Source: Mycobacterium sp. GA-1841
Lineage (GTDB): Bacteria > Actinomycetota > Actinomycetes > Mycobacteriales > Mycobacteriaceae
Direction of reading: 5' to 3'
Assembly (NCBI RefSeq): GCF_001954135.1
Contig: NZ_MBEQ01000056.1
Span: 105,603 to 169,602, forward strand
DNA: 64,000 nucleotides
Below, one piece after another: positions 44,172-53,810 of this stretch; the first letter of the stretch is position 1; every line of letters begins with the position of its first letter. The translations under genes were made by a program, and so were the position numbers. The notes under the pieces are model-generated. The model made no database searches and was not told the DNA's origin. It worked only from the letters and a program-made list of their open reading frames with translations.

Positions 44172-45278
44172 ATGACCATCGGTGCTTCGCAGGCAGCTGC
44201 CCGATCAGCCCGAGTGGCAACCCGTTTCGACCGAGCCGATTGGATCTCGATCGGGGCGGTCGGTGCGGTGGTCCTGCTGCTGCACGTGCTGGGGTGGGGT
44301 GTGCTGGTCTTCGGTGTGGCGCCGCAGCACATCACCCTGGGGTCGACCGGCGTGTTCGGCGTCGGCCTGGGAGTCACCGCCTACTTGCTCGGTGTCCGGC
44401 ACGCCTTCGATGCCGACCACATCGCCGTCATCGACAACACCACCCGGAAGATGGTCGGGGAGGGCACCCGATCGGTGTCGGCGGGGTTCTGGTTCTCGCT
44501 GGGTCACTCCAGCGTGGTGTTCGGGCTGGCGCTGCTGCTGGCGCTGGGCGTGCGCACGCTCGCCGGTCCGGTGCAGGACGAACAGTCCGCGATGCTGCAG
44601 ACGCTCGGGCTGATCGGGTCGCTGGTGGCCGGAACATTCCTGATCCTGATCGGTCTGACGAACCTGGCCGCCGCGGTCGGTATCGCCAAGGTCTTCCGCG
44701 CCATGCGCAGCGGCGACTACGACGAGGCCGAACTCGAACGTCAACTCGACAGCCGGGGTTTCCTGGCCCGCCTGCTGGCCCGGGTCATGCGGCGGGTGAG
44801 CAAGCCCTGGCACCTGTACCCGGTCGGCTTCCTGATGGGGCTGGGCTTCGACACCGCCAGTCAGGTCGCCCTGTTGGTGCTGGCCGCCGGGACCGCGGCC
44901 TTCACCTTGCCCTGGTACGCGATGCTGGTGCTGCCGGTGCTGTTCGCGGCGGGAATGAGCCTGTTCGACAGCCTCGACGGCATTTTCATGGCCCGGGCCT
45001 ACGGGTGGGCCTTCCTGCAGCCGGTGCGCAAGGTCTACTACAACCTGACCGTCACGGTGCTCTCGGTGATCGTGGCCCTGGTCGTCGGCGTCATCGTGCT
45101 GGTCGGGCTGCTCGTCGAACGCCTCGGCATCACCACCGGACCCCTGGCCTTCGTCGGCTCGGCCGATCTGGAGTTCGTCGGCTTCGCGATCGTCGGGCTG
45201 TTCGTGCTCAGCTGGGCTGTGGCCCTCGGGATCTGGCGGTTCGGGCGCATCGAGCAGCGCTGGGCTGCCCGCGCCTGA
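44172..45278 (+). CDS. nicT: Nickel/cobalt permease, NiCoT family
   Basis: A 368-residue secondary transporter with about eight membrane helices that imports Ni2+ and/or Co2+. The family signature H-x4-D-H is present as HAFDADH (H77 to H83) in helix II, with GHSSVVF and LGFDTASQVALL further on. Position and length match M. tuberculosis NicT (Rv2856). Cobalt would feed the corrinoid genes cobO, cobB and cobQ in this window; nickel would feed urease or hydrogenase elsewhere. Confidence 0.94.
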   Translation: MTIGASQAAARSARVATRFDRADWISIGAVGAVVLLLHVLGWGVLVFGVAPQHITLGSTGVFGVGLGVTAYLLGVRHAFDADHIAVIDNTTRKMVGEGTRSVSAGFWFSLGHSSVVFGLALLLALGVRTLAGPVQDEQSAMLQTLGLIGSLVAGTFLILIGLTNLAAAVGIAKVFRAMRSGDYDEAELERQLDSRGFLARLLARVMRRVSKPWHLYPVGFLMGLGFDTASQVALLVLAAGTAAFTLPWYAMLVLPVLFAAGMSLFDSLDGIFMARAYGWAFLQPVRKVYYNLTVTVLSVIVALVVGVIVLVGLLVERLGITTGPLAFVGSADLEFVGFAIVGLFVLSWAVALGIWRFGRIEQRWAARA

Positions 45279-45293
45279 CGGTCAGTCCGTCAG
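45275..45293. terminator. Short hairpin shared by nicT and mtr ends
   Basis: CTGACGG (45275-45281) and CCGTCAG (45287-45293) form a perfect 7-bp stem with a 5-nt loop, covering the stop codons of both convergent genes. Only 3 bp separate the two genes, so this is the sole candidate terminator. Confidence 0.45.
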
Positions 45294-46667
45294 CCCCAAC
45301 AACGCATTCTCGATCACCTCGGGCAGCGCCGGGTGGATCCAGTACTGGCCACGGGCAATCTCTTTGGCGGTCTGGCCGAAACTCATCGCCTGAATCAGCG
45401 GCTGGATGATCGAGGACGCCTGATGTCCCATGATGTGGGCGCCCAGGATCTTGCCGGTGGCTCGGTCGCCGATCAGCTTGGCAATACCGGTGGTGTCCTC
45501 CATGGCCCAGCCGTAGGCCGTGTCGCCGTAAGCCTGGACTTTGGTGACGATGTCGTAGCCTTCCGCCCGGGCCTGGGCTTCGGTGAGGCCGACGGTGGCG
45601 ATCTGCGGTTCGGTGAACACCGCCGACGGCACGAACCGGTGATCGCTGGCCACCAGCGCCGCGGTGTCATCCCAATCGCGCAGCAGGTTCTCTCTGACGA
45701 CGCGCGCCTCGTGGTTGGCCACGTGCTTGAGCTGATAGTCCGACGACACGTCGCCGAGGGCGAAAACTCCGGGGGCCGTGGTGCGTTGGTATTCGTCGAC
45801 GATCACCCGGCCGTCTTCGTCGACCTCAACCCCGGCCAGTTCGGCGTCGAGCTGATCTCCGTTCGGTATCCGGCCGGTGGCCACCAACAGCATGTCGGCG
45901 GTCAGGGTTTTTCCGTCGTCGAGTTCCAGCACGATCTTCTCACCGTCGTGGTGGGAGCCGATCACGTTCTCGTGGGTGCGCAAATCCCATTTCTCGGCGG
46001 CCAATTCGCTGAACCGGTGGCAGATCGTCTCGTCACAGTGGGTGAGTAGCCCCGATCCGCGCACCACGATGGTGACCCGCACCCCCAGGGCGGAGAAGAC
46101 ATGGGCGAACTCGGCCGAGACGAAGCCGCCGCCGACGATCACCAGGTGCTCGGGTAGTTCGGGGATCCGCATGATGTCGTCGCTGGTGTAGTACGTCACG
46201 CCGCAATCCACAATGGCCGGCGGGATGAACGTGCGGGACCCGGCAGCGATCACCACCTGGTCGCTGCTGAACTGATCACCGGCCTCGGTGCGCAACGTAT
46301 ACCGGCCATCGGCGGTCGTGGGCCCGAACCGGGTATGGCTGGTGTACACCGTGATCTGGGGGTCGTTGCGCCGGTAATCCTCACCACCGGCCGCGATCGG
46401 GTCGATGCGGCCGAACACCCGTGACACGATGTCGGGCCAGCGCACCTTGTCGATGTGGGCGTCCACGCCGAAGCGGGTGCTGTCGGCGACCGTATGTGCC
46501 ACCTCGGCGGCGTAGACGAACATCTTGGTGGGGATGCACCCGACGTTGAGGCAGGTGCCACCGAACGTGCCCTGCTCGCAGATCGCGATCTTCTTGCCGG
46601 CATACCGCTCGTCGATGATGCTGTTGCCCGAGCCGGTGCCGATGATCGTCAGGTCGTAGTGCTCCAT
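45282..46667 (-). CDS. mtr: Mycothione reductase
   Basis: Reduces oxidised mycothiol (mycothione) with NADPH, keeping the main actinobacterial thiol reduced. The 461-residue FAD/disulfide oxidoreductase has the redox pair Cys39/Cys44 in [13 protein letters not shown], two Rossmann motifs ([19 protein letters not shown]), and the catalytic HPALPE near the C-terminus. Same length and orientation to nicT as Rv2855. It follows the hydrolase gene by 8 bp, with AGGGG as ribosome site. Confidence 0.95.
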   Translation of the reverse strand: MEHYDLTIIGTGSGNSIIDERYAGKKIAICEQGTFGGTCLNVGCIPTKMFVYAAEVAHTVADSTRFGVDAHIDKVRWPDIVSRVFGRIDPIAAGGEDYRRNDPQITVYTSHTRFGPTTADGRYTLRTEAGDQFSSDQVVIAAGSRTFIPPAIVDCGVTYYTSDDIMRIPELPEHLVIVGGGFVSAEFAHVFSALGVRVTIVVRGSGLLTHCDETICHRFSELAAEKWDLRTHENVIGSHHDGEKIVLELDDGKTLTADMLLVATGRIPNGDQLDAELAGVEVDEDGRVIVDEYQRTTAPGVFALGDVSSDYQLKHVANHEARVVRENLLRDWDDTAALVASDHRFVPSAVFTEPQIATVGLTEAQARAEGYDIVTKVQAYGDTAYGWAMEDTTGIAKLIGDRATGKILGAHIMGHQASSIIQPLIQAMSFGQTAKEIARGQYWIHPALPEVIENALLGLTD

Positions 46668-46675
46668 CTAAGCCC

Positions 46676-47752
46676 CTATCCGGAAGATGTTGTGCTCGGC
46701 CGGGTTTGCGTGTTCAGGTAGTGGTCGAGCCAGTGATCGAGCTCCCGATAGGCCGTCGCCCGGGCCTCGGGCACCGACAGGAACACGTCGTGCTTGGCGT
46801 CGGTGATCGGCACCACGGTGGAACGGTTTCCCACACAACCCGACCAACGTGCGATCTGGCGGACATCGAGCACCGCATCACCGCGCTGCATCGCCGCCGG
46901 ATCGGAGGTCTCGCGGACACTGTGATCCGACCGAAGGATCAGATTGGGCACGCCGACATCCAGGCCGCGGTGCAGCCGGGCCTGCGCCCGGCGGACGGCA
47001 TTGATCCAGCCGAGGGTGATGGGGAAGCCGCCCAACGGTTTCCAGGCCAGGTTGTAGTCGAACTCGCCGTCGTAGTCCCGATGCAGGGTGGTGCCGTAAC
47101 CGCCTTCGGTGGGCTTGCGGATCACCGAGAGCTTCCGCCACCGGGCCAAGGCGATCAGCGCGGCCGACGTCGGTGCCATCCGCAAGACCGCCGGTCCGTG
47201 CAGATCGAAGAACGGGCTGTTGAGGATCAGGCCACCCACGAGGTGGTCGGTCAGCCGGCCGCTGCGGCGCATACGGTCGGCGAACAGCGTGAGGATCAGC
47301 CCACCGGCCGAATGCCCGTACAGGCACACCGTCGCGTTGCCGGTGTCGGCGGCGATGACGGTCAGGGCCCGCTGCAGATCGGCGTCATAGCGCGCCAGGT
47401 CGGTGGTGAAGTGCGGGGTCTGGCCGTCCCGGCGGGACCGCCCGCACTTGGGCAGATCGAGCGCGTAGAACGCAAACCCGCGGTCGGCGAACCGCTCGGC
47501 CAGCTCGGTGTGAAAGAAATAGTCGGTATAGCCGTGCAGTGCCAGCACCGCGTGGCCGGGCCGCGCACCTCCGGCGCCGTGCCCGGATTTGGCGCCTCCG
47601 GCGCCGGTGCTGGATTTGGCGCCTCCGGCGCCGTGCCGCACCAGTGTGGCGACCAGGTCACCTTCCCCGTCCGGATCTGGTCCACCATCGATGGTGTGCT
47701 GCCAGAACCCCGGCAATACATCCGGCTCCCACAGGGGCTCGGGCGACGTCAC
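46676..47752 (-). CDS. Serine aminopeptidase-like alpha/beta hydrolase (Rv2854-like)
   Basis: A 358-residue hydrolase of the monoacylglycerol-lipase/Hydrolase_4 type: HGYTDYFF oxyanion strand, nucleophile elbow YGHSAGG, and the late His in DAKHDVFLS. Residues 41-67 are three tandem 9-residue repeats beginning GAGGA, encoded by a 27-bp DNA repeat, inserted before the first strand. Equivalent to Rv2854 and linked to mtr as in M. tuberculosis. GTG start with a TAGGGT -10 box 6 nt upstream. Confidence 0.85.
   Translation of the reverse strand: MTSPEPLWEPDVLPGFWQHTIDGGPDPDGEGDLVATLVRHGAGGAKSSTGAGGAKSGHGAGGARPGHAVLALHGYTDYFFHTELAERFADRGFAFYALDLPKCGRSRRDGQTPHFTTDLARYDADLQRALTVIAADTGNATVCLYGHSAGGLILTLFADRMRRSGRLTDHLVGGLILNSPFFDLHGPAVLRMAPTSAALIALARWRKLSVIRKPTEGGYGTTLHRDYDGEFDYNLAWKPLGGFPITLGWINAVRRAQARLHRGLDVGVPNLILRSDHSVRETSDPAAMQRGDAVLDVRQIARWSGCVGNRSTVVPITDAKHDVFLSVPEARATAYRELDHWLDHYLNTQTRPSTTSSG
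47552..47632 (-). repeat. 27-bp coding minisatellite (3 copies)
   Basis: Three in-frame copies encode 9-residue units starting GAGGAK or GAGGAR; copies differ at a few bases. The insert sits between the N-terminal segment and the first core strand of the hydrolase, a surface position likely to tolerate copy-number change. Confidence 0.8.
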
Positions 47753-47758
47753 GGCTCC

Positions 47759-47764
47759 ACCCTA
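47759..47764 (-). promoter_or_regulatory. -10 box of the hydrolase-mtr operon (leaderless)
   Basis: TAGGGT reads leftward and ends 6 nt before the GTG start of the hydrolase gene. Confidence 0.45.
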
Positions 47765-47810
47765 ACCACGGCACCACAGGTAGCGGGTGACGGATAGCAC
47801 TACCATGCCT

Positions 47811-47840
47811 GGCCAACCGGGATTCGTCGCGCGATAACCT
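47811..47840 (+). promoter_or_regulatory. Candidate mqo promoter
   Basis: TGGCCA (47811-47816) and TAACCT (47835-47840) are 18 bp apart, giving a leader of about 54 nt before the mqo GTG. It lies in the 148-bp divergent gap with the hydrolase gene. Confidence 0.35.
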
Positions 47841-47900
47841 GGGCATAACAAAAGCCGTCGATGATGACGGGCCGCGCAATACGAAGGACGAGCGATCAGG

Positions 47901-49403
47901 GTGTCTGAGGCAAACGTGGGTACGACCGTGAAGACCGACGTCGTGCTGGTTGGGGCCGGCATCATGAGCGCAACCCTCGGCGCTCTGATCCGCCTGTTGG
48001 AGCCGGACTGGTCGATCACCATGATCGAGCGGCTCGACGGCGCCGCCGCCGAGAGCAGTGACCCGTGGAACAACGCAGGCACCGGACATTCGGCGTTGTG
48101 TGAGCTGAACTACACGCCGGAGCTGTCCGATGGTTCCATCGACACCGCCAAGGCGATCAACGTCAACGAGCAGTTCCAGGTGTCGCGGCAGTTCTGGGCC
48201 TACGCGGCCGAGAACGGCGTGCTGCCCGACGTGCGCGGCTTCCTCAACCCGATCCCGCACGTCAGCTTCGTGCACGGCGCCGCCAACGTCGATTACCTCA
48301 AGCGCCGCCACGCGGCACTTGTCACCAATCCGCTGTTCTCGTCGATGGAGTTCATCGACGACAAGGACGAGTTCGCCCGCCGGCTGCCGTTCATGGCCGC
48401 CAAGCGTGACTTCTCCGACCCGGTCGGCCTGAACTGGTCGCAACACGGCACCGACGTCGACTTCGGCGCGCTGTCGCGTCAGCTGATCGGTTTCACCGCG
48501 CAGCGCGGGATGGACACGCTGTTCGGCCATGAGGTACGCGACCTGCGCAAGGAATCCGACGGAACCTGGACGCTCAAGGTCAGGAACCGCCGCACGGGTC
48601 TCAAGCGCAAGGTCAACGCCAAGTTCGTGTTCGTCGGCGCGGGCGGCGGCGCGTTGTCGTTGCTGCAGAAATCGGGCATTTCCGAGGCCAAGGGCTTCGG
48701 CGGCTTCCCGGTCGGCGGCGCCTTCCTGCGGACCGACAATCAGGTGCTGACCGCCGGGCATCAGGCCAAGGTGTACGGGCTGCCGCCGCTGGGCGCCCCG
48801 CCGATGTCGGTGCCGCACCTCGACACCCGGGTGATCAACGGCAAGTCGTGGCTGCTGTTCGGGCCGTTCGCCGGTTGGTCGCCGAAGTTCCTCAAGCAGG
48901 GCAAGGTCACCGACCTGCCGTTCTCGGTCAAGCCCAACAACCTGGCCTCGATGCTGGGTGTCGGTCTGACCGAGGTCGGACTGCTCAAGTACCTGATCGG
49001 TCAGTTGCTGCTCAGCGAGGCCGACCGGGTGGAAACCTTGCGGGAATTCGCGCCCAGCGCAGTCGATTCCGATTGGGAGCTGGACATCGCCGGGCAGCGG
49101 GTGCAGGTGATCCGGCGCAAGGGCGCCGGTGGCGTACTCGAGTTCGGCACCACGGTGCTCACCGCCGCCGACGGCAGTATCGCCGGACTGCTGGGCGCCT
49201 CGCCCGGTGCGTCCACCGCGGTGCCGGCCATGCTCGACGTGTTGGAGCGCTGCTTCGCCGATCGCTACCAGAGCTGGGTGCCCAAGCTCAAGGAGATGGT
49301 GCCCTCGCTGGGTACCAAGCTGTCCAACGAACCGGGCCTGTTCCAAGAGGTCTGGGCGTGGGGCACCAAGGCACTCTCACTGGACGTTCCAGCGACCGTG
49401 TGA
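47901..49403 (+). CDS. mqo: Malate:quinone oxidoreductase
   Basis: A 500-residue FAD-linked, membrane-associated enzyme that oxidises malate to oxaloacetate and passes electrons to menaquinone. Family motifs are [22 protein letters not shown] in outline, [36 protein letters not shown] and the C-terminal [12 protein letters not shown]. Equivalent to Rv2852c. The start is uncertain by five codons: a GTG here, or a GTG 15 bp later preceded by GAGG at good spacing. Confidence 0.95.
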   Translation: MSEANVGTTVKTDVVLVGAGIMSATLGALIRLLEPDWSITMIERLDGAAAESSDPWNNAGTGHSALCELNYTPELSDGSIDTAKAINVNEQFQVSRQFWAYAAENGVLPDVRGFLNPIPHVSFVHGAANVDYLKRRHAALVTNPLFSSMEFIDDKDEFARRLPFMAAKRDFSDPVGLNWSQHGTDVDFGALSRQLIGFTAQRGMDTLFGHEVRDLRKESDGTWTLKVRNRRTGLKRKVNAKFVFVGAGGGALSLLQKSGISEAKGFGGFPVGGAFLRTDNQVLTAGHQAKVYGLPPLGAPPMSVPHLDTRVINGKSWLLFGPFAGWSPKFLKQGKVTDLPFSVKPNNLASMLGVGLTEVGLLKYLIGQLLLSEADRVETLREFAPSAVDSDWELDIAGQRVQVIRRKGAGGVLEFGTTVLTAADGSIAGLLGASPGASTAVPAMLDVLERCFADRYQSWVPKLKEMVPSLGTKLSNEPGLFQEVWAWGTKALSLDVPATV

Positions 49404-49416
49404 CGGGGTCGGTCGG

Positions 49417-49902
49417 ATGACGGTCGCTTTACGCCGCAGCTGGGCCAAAGACCTCGACGTGCCAACCCTTTACGAGCTCCTCAAGCTGCGTGTCGAGGTG
49501 TTCGTGGTGGAGCAGGCCACGCCGTATCCGGAGCTCGACGGGCGTGACCTACTGGCCGAGACGCGGCACTTCTGGCTCGAAGACCGTGATGGAGAAGTGA
49601 TTTCGACCCTGCGGCTGATGGAGGAGCACCCCGGCGGGGAGAAGTCCTTCCGGATCGGCCGGGTGTGCACCAAACGCAGCGACCGCGGTCACGGACACAC
49701 CACTCGGCTGCTGCAGGCGGCATTGGCCGAAGTCGGTGACTATCCATGCCACATCAACGCACAGACCTACCTGGTCGACATGTACGGCCGGCACGGATTC
49801 GTCCGTGACGGCGACGAGTTCCTCGATGACGGAATCCCGCATGTACCGATGGTGCGGCCCGGGGTCAGAGGCGCAGATGTGACGGAGACGGACCTTTCAT
49901 GA
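49417..49902 (+). CDS. ElaA-like GNAT acetyltransferase (Rv2851c-like)
   Basis: A 161-residue [53 protein letters not shown] (acetyl-CoA loop) and a C-terminal [23 protein letters not shown], the ElaA pattern. Substrate unknown. ATG 13 bp after the mqo stop; its TGA overlaps the ATG of the next gene. Same position as Rv2851c. Confidence 0.85.
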   Translation: MTVALRRSWAKDLDVPTLYELLKLRVEVFVVEQATPYPELDGRDLLAETRHFWLEDRDGEVISTLRLMEEHPGGEKSFRIGRVCTKRSDRGHGHTTRLLQAALAEVGDYPCHINAQTYLVDMYGRHGFVRDGDEFLDDGIPHVPMVRPGVRGADVTETDLS

Positions 49903-51764
49903 CCGAGCACACCTACCCCTTCAGCGCACTGGTGGGGCAGGACCGGCTGCGGCTGGCCCTGCTGTTGTGTGCGGTCCACCCCGAGATCGGCGGCGTGCTG
50001 ATCCGCGGTGAGAAGGGCACGGCCAAGTCCACCGCGGTGCGTGGGCTGGCCGCGGTGTTGTCCGCGGTCGACGACGATGCCCGGTTGGTGGAACTGCCGA
50101 TCGGCGCCACCGAGGACCGGGTGGTGGGCTCGCTGGACCTGCAGAAGGTGTTGCGCGACGGCGAGCACGCCTTCTCGCCCGGTCTGCTGGCCCGCGCCCA
50201 CGGTGGTGTGCTCTACGTCGACGAGGTCAACCTGCTGCACGACCATCTGGTGGACGTCTTGTTGGACGCCGCCGCAATGGGCCGGGTTCACGTTGAGCGG
50301 GAGGGTATCTCGCATTCCCACGAGTCCCGGTTCGTCCTGATCGGCACCATGAACCCCGAAGAAGGTGAGCTGCGTCCGCAGCTACTGGACCGGTTCGGGC
50401 TGACCGTCGATGTGGCCGCCTCGCGTGACGTCGACGTCCGCGTCGAGGTGATCCGGGCCCGGATGGCATATGAAGCCGACCCGACGTCCTTCACCGAGCG
50501 CTACGCGCAAGCCGATGCCGAACTGGCCGCGCGGATCGCGGCGGCTCGGGCGACGATCGGCTCGGTGGTGCTGCCCGACACCGAACTTCGCCGCATCGCC
50601 GCGCTGTGCGCGGCCTTCGACGTCGACGGCATGCGCGCGGATCTGGTGGTGGCGCGCACCGCCGTCGCACATGCGGCCTGGCGCGGCGCGACCACGGTGA
50701 CCGAAGAGGACATCCGGGTGGCCGCGGAGCTGGCTCTGCCACACCGTCGTCGTCGCGACCCGTTCGACGATCCCGGCCTGGACCCCGAGCGCCTCGACGA
50801 GGCCATGCAGCAGGCGGGGGAGTCCGCCGAGCCACCGCAGTCGGAGGCGGATCCCGATCCAGATTTCGACCCGGATTTCGATCCGCCCGGCGGGGGCGCC
50901 GATGCCGGCTCGGAAGGGCCGTTGGCGCAGGGTAATTCGGCGAAGTCGGGGACACGCCCGAGCGCTCCGCCGTCGGCGGTGTTCCGGACCAAAGCCCTCG
51001 TGGTGCCCGGTGTCGGCGAGGGAGCACCCGGTCGTCGTTCGAGGGCCCGCAACCGTACCGGCACACCCATCGCGGCCACCGCGGAACCGGGCAGCGGCCA
51101 CGGCCTGCATATGTTCGCCACCCTGCTGGCGACGGCCGGGCGGCAGCAGGGCTCCGGACTGCCACGCCCGCGCCCAGAGGATGTGCGGCGTGCGGTACGC
51201 GAAGGCCGCGAGGGCAACCTGGTGATCTTCGTCGTCGACGCGTCGGGTTCGATGGCCGCCCGGGACCGGATGTCCGCGGTCACCGGGGCCACCCTGTCGC
51301 TGCTGCGTGACGCCTATCAGCGACGGGACAAAGTCGCGGTGATCACGTTCCGTCAGGCCGATGCCCGCATGCTTCTCCCGCCCACCACCTCGGTGCACAT
51401 TGCCGGCCGCAGGCTGGCCCGCTTCGACACCGGCGGCAAGACGCCGTTGGCCCAGGGCCTGTTGGCGGCGCGCGATCTCGTCATCCGGGAGAAAGCCCGC
51501 GACCGCGCCCGGCGCAGCCTGGTGGTTGTGCTCACCGACGGCCGGGCCACCGGTGGCCCCGATCCGCTGGGCCGCACCGGGCAGGCTGCGGCCGCGCTCG
51601 CGGCCGAGGGTGCTGCCGCCGTGGTGGTCGATTGTGAAACTTCGTTCGTGCGATTGGGGTTGGCGCCGAAACTGGCCGAACAGCTGGGGTCGCCGGTGGT
51701 GCGGCTTGAGCAGTTACGCGCAGCCGAACTGACCCGGTTGGTGCAACACCAGACCGCCGCCTAA
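49899..51764 (+). CDS. Magnesium-chelatase-like AAA+/VWA protein (ChlI-ChlD fusion)
   Basis: A 621-residue protein joining a ChlI-type AAA+ ATPase (Walker [10 protein letters not shown], residues 37-45; LYVDEVNLL Walker B) and a ChlD-type VWA domain (MIDAS D447-A-S-G-S451) through an acidic and Pro-rich linker around residues 310-340. Magnesium chelatases make chlorophyll; mycobacteria do not, so with cobO and cobB next door this may serve cobalt insertion into corrin or act as a MoxR-like chaperone. No CobN is in the window. Equivalent to Rv2850c. Confidence 0.88.
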   Translation: MTEHTYPFSALVGQDRLRLALLLCAVHPEIGGVLIRGEKGTAKSTAVRGLAAVLSAVDDDARLVELPIGATEDRVVGSLDLQKVLRDGEHAFSPGLLARAHGGVLYVDEVNLLHDHLVDVLLDAAAMGRVHVEREGISHSHESRFVLIGTMNPEEGELRPQLLDRFGLTVDVAASRDVDVRVEVIRARMAYEADPTSFTERYAQADAELAARIAAARATIGSVVLPDTELRRIAALCAAFDVDGMRADLVVARTAVAHAAWRGATTVTEEDIRVAAELALPHRRRRDPFDDPGLDPERLDEAMQQAGESAEPPQSEADPDPDFDPDFDPPGGGADAGSEGPLAQGNSAKSGTRPSAPPSAVFRTKALVVPGVGEGAPGRRSRARNRTGTPIAATAEPGSGHGLHMFATLLATAGRQQGSGLPRPRPEDVRRAVREGREGNLVIFVVDASGSMAARDRMSAVTGATLSLLRDAYQRRDKVAVITFRQADARMLLPPTTSVHIAGRRLARFDTGGKTPLAQGLLAARDLVIREKARDRARRSLVVVLTDGRATGGPDPLGRTGQAAAALAAEGAAAVVVDCETSFVRLGLAPKLAEQLGSPVVRLEQLRAAELTRLVQHQTAA

Positions 51765-51790
51765 AGCCGACTCTGCAGGAAGGACCACCC

Positions 51791-52405
51791 ATGCCACAGG
51801 GCCAGCCGCTGACCGTCCCCGACGACGGATTGACCACCAAGGCCCGGCGTAATGCGCCCCTGCTCGCGGTGCACACCGGACCGGGGAAGGGCAAGTCGAC
51901 CGCGGCCTTCGGCATGGCGTTACGCGCGTGGAACCAGGGCTTTTCGGTGGCGGTGTTCCAATTCGTGAAGAGCGCGAAATGGAAGGTCGGCGAGGAAGCC
52001 GTGTTCGGTCAGCTCGGCCGGCTCCATGACGAGTCCGGCGCCGGTGGCCCGGTCGAGTGGCACAAGATGGGCTCAGGTTGGTCGTGGACCCGGAAACACG
52101 GCAGCGACGTCGATCATGCGGTGGCGGCGGCCGACGGCTGGGCCGAGATCAAACGCCGGCTGACCGAAGAACGTCACGATTTCTACGTGCTCGACGAGTT
52201 CACCTATCCGCTCAAGTGGGGCTGGATTCCGGTGGATGAGGTGGTCGAGGTGCTGAATGACCGCCCGGGAACCCAGCATGTGGTGATCACCGGCCGCGAC
52301 GCCCCGCAAGCTCTGATGGATGCCGCCGACCTGGTGACGGAGATGACCAAGATCAAGCATCCGATGGATGCCGGCCGTAAAGGACAGAAGGGCATCGAGT
52401 GGTAG
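51791..52405 (+). CDS. cobO: Cob(I)yrinic acid a,c-diamide adenosyltransferase
   Basis: Adenosylates the corrinoid cobalt from ATP. The 204-residue CobA/CobO protein has the P-loop GPGKGKST (residues 30-37), FQFVKS, and DEFTYPLKWGWIP with the conserved acidic strand. AGGAAGGA precedes the ATG. Length and place match Rv2849c. It lies between the chelatase-like gene and cobB. Confidence 0.95.
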   Translation: MPQGQPLTVPDDGLTTKARRNAPLLAVHTGPGKGKSTAAFGMALRAWNQGFSVAVFQFVKSAKWKVGEEAVFGQLGRLHDESGAGGPVEWHKMGSGWSWTRKHGSDVDHAVAAADGWAEIKRRLTEERHDFYVLDEFTYPLKWGWIPVDEVVEVLNDRPGTQHVVITGRDAPQALMDAADLVTEMTKIKHPMDAGRKGQKGIEW

Positions 52406-52442
52406 GCGGAGTGAGCATGGCGCGCCATTCTCGCCGGAAGAT

Positions 52443-53810
52443 ATGAGCGCAACGACCCCGGCGGTGGTGATCGCCGCCCCCGCGTCCGGCAGTGGGAAGA
52501 CCACGGTGGCAACGGGTTTGGTCGGCGCGCTACGCCAGGCCGGCCATGCCGTGGCCCCGTTCAAGGTGGGCCCGGACTTCATCGACCCCGGCTATCACGC
52601 CCTGGCGGCCGGCCGGCCCGGTCGCAACCTGGACCCGGTGCTGGTCGGCGACGAGTTGATCGGCCCGTTGTATCGGCACGGCTGTACCGGCGCCGACATC
52701 GCGGTCGTCGAAGGCGTGATGGGACTGTTCGACGGTCGCATCGAAGGACAGATGACCGGTATCCCGCGGGGGTCGGCAGCGCAGGTGGCGAACCTGCTCG
52801 GGGCGCCGGTGGTATTGGTGGTCGATGCCCGCGGGCAGAGCCACAGCATCGCCGCCCTGATCCACGGCTTCGTCACGTTCGACCCCTCGGTGCGGCTCGC
52901 CGGCGTGATCCTCAACCGGGTGGGCTCGCCGCGGCACGAGGAGGTGTTGCGCCAGGCCTGCGAGCATGCCGGGGTGGCGGTGCTCGGCGCGATTCCCCGG
53001 GCTGACGAATTGACCGTCCCCTCAAGGCACCTCGGACTGATCACCGCGGTCGAACACGGCCGGCAGGCTCGTGAGGCAGTGGCTGCGATGACGGCTCTGG
53101 TGGCCCGGCACGTAGATCTCGAAGCCCTGGTCTCGGCATCCGCCGCCCACGTCGCGGCGGCACCCTGGAGTCCGGTGGCCGAATCGGTGACCAACGTCAC
53201 CGTGGCCCTGGCCGCCGGCAAGGCGTTCAGCTTCGGCTATGCCGAACACGCCGAACTGCTGCGTGGCGCCGGGGCGCAGGTCGCCGAGTTCGACCCGTTG
53301 TCCGACCCGCTACCGGCCGAAGCGGAGGCGTTGGTGCTGCCCGGCGGATTCCCCGAACAGTTCACCGCCGAACTGTCGGCCAACGCCCTTGTCCGCCAGC
53401 AGATCAGGGACCTGGCCGCCCGCGGAGCCCCGATCCATGCCGAGTGTGCCGGCCTGACCTACCTGGTCGACGATCTCGACGGGGTACCGATGTGTGGCGT
53501 GCTGGCCGGGTCGGCACGGTTTACCGAGCGTCTCGCCCTTGGCTATCGCGACGCGGTCGCGGTCGTGGACTCGTGCATGCACGCCGCGGGTGATCGGGTC
53601 ACCGGCCACGAATTCCACCGGACGACAGTGGAATTCGCCGAAGAACAGCCGCCGGCGTGGGCCTTCACCGGTCCCGGGCAGGTGGCGCGGCGTGACGGCG
53701 TGGTACGGGCCGGCGTGCACGCCGGGTACCTGCACACCCACCCGGCGGCACACCCGGAGGCCATCACCCGGTTCGCGACCACTGCGGCAACCACTAAGCT
53801 CGGCGAGTGA
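52443..53810 (+). CDS. cobB: Cobyrinic acid a,c-diamide synthase
   Basis: Amidates cobyrinic acid (or its hydrogenobyrinic form) at carboxylates a and c with glutamine and ATP. The 455-residue protein has P-loop ASGSGKTT at residues 14-21, FKVGPDFIDPGYH, EGVMGLFDG, and the glutaminase half with LPGGFPEQF and the nucleophile Cys in HAECAGLTYL, then GYLHTHPAAHP. The start is the ATG with GGAAG just upstream. Its stop overlaps the cysG GTG by 4 bp. Confidence 0.95.
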   Translation: MSATTPAVVIAAPASGSGKTTVATGLVGALRQAGHAVAPFKVGPDFIDPGYHALAAGRPGRNLDPVLVGDELIGPLYRHGCTGADIAVVEGVMGLFDGRIEGQMTGIPRGSAAQVANLLGAPVVLVVDARGQSHSIAALIHGFVTFDPSVRLAGVILNRVGSPRHEEVLRQACEHAGVAVLGAIPRADELTVPSRHLGLITAVEHGRQAREAVAAMTALVARHVDLEALVSASAAHVAAAPWSPVAESVTNVTVALAAGKAFSFGYAEHAELLRGAGAQVAEFDPLSDPLPAEAEALVLPGGFPEQFTAELSANALVRQQIRDLAARGAPIHAECAGLTYLVDDLDGVPMCGVLAGSARFTERLALGYRDAVAVVDSCMHAAGDRVTGHEFHRTTVEFAEEQPPAWAFTGPGQVARRDGVVRAGVHAGYLHTHPAAHPEAITRFATTAATTKLGE

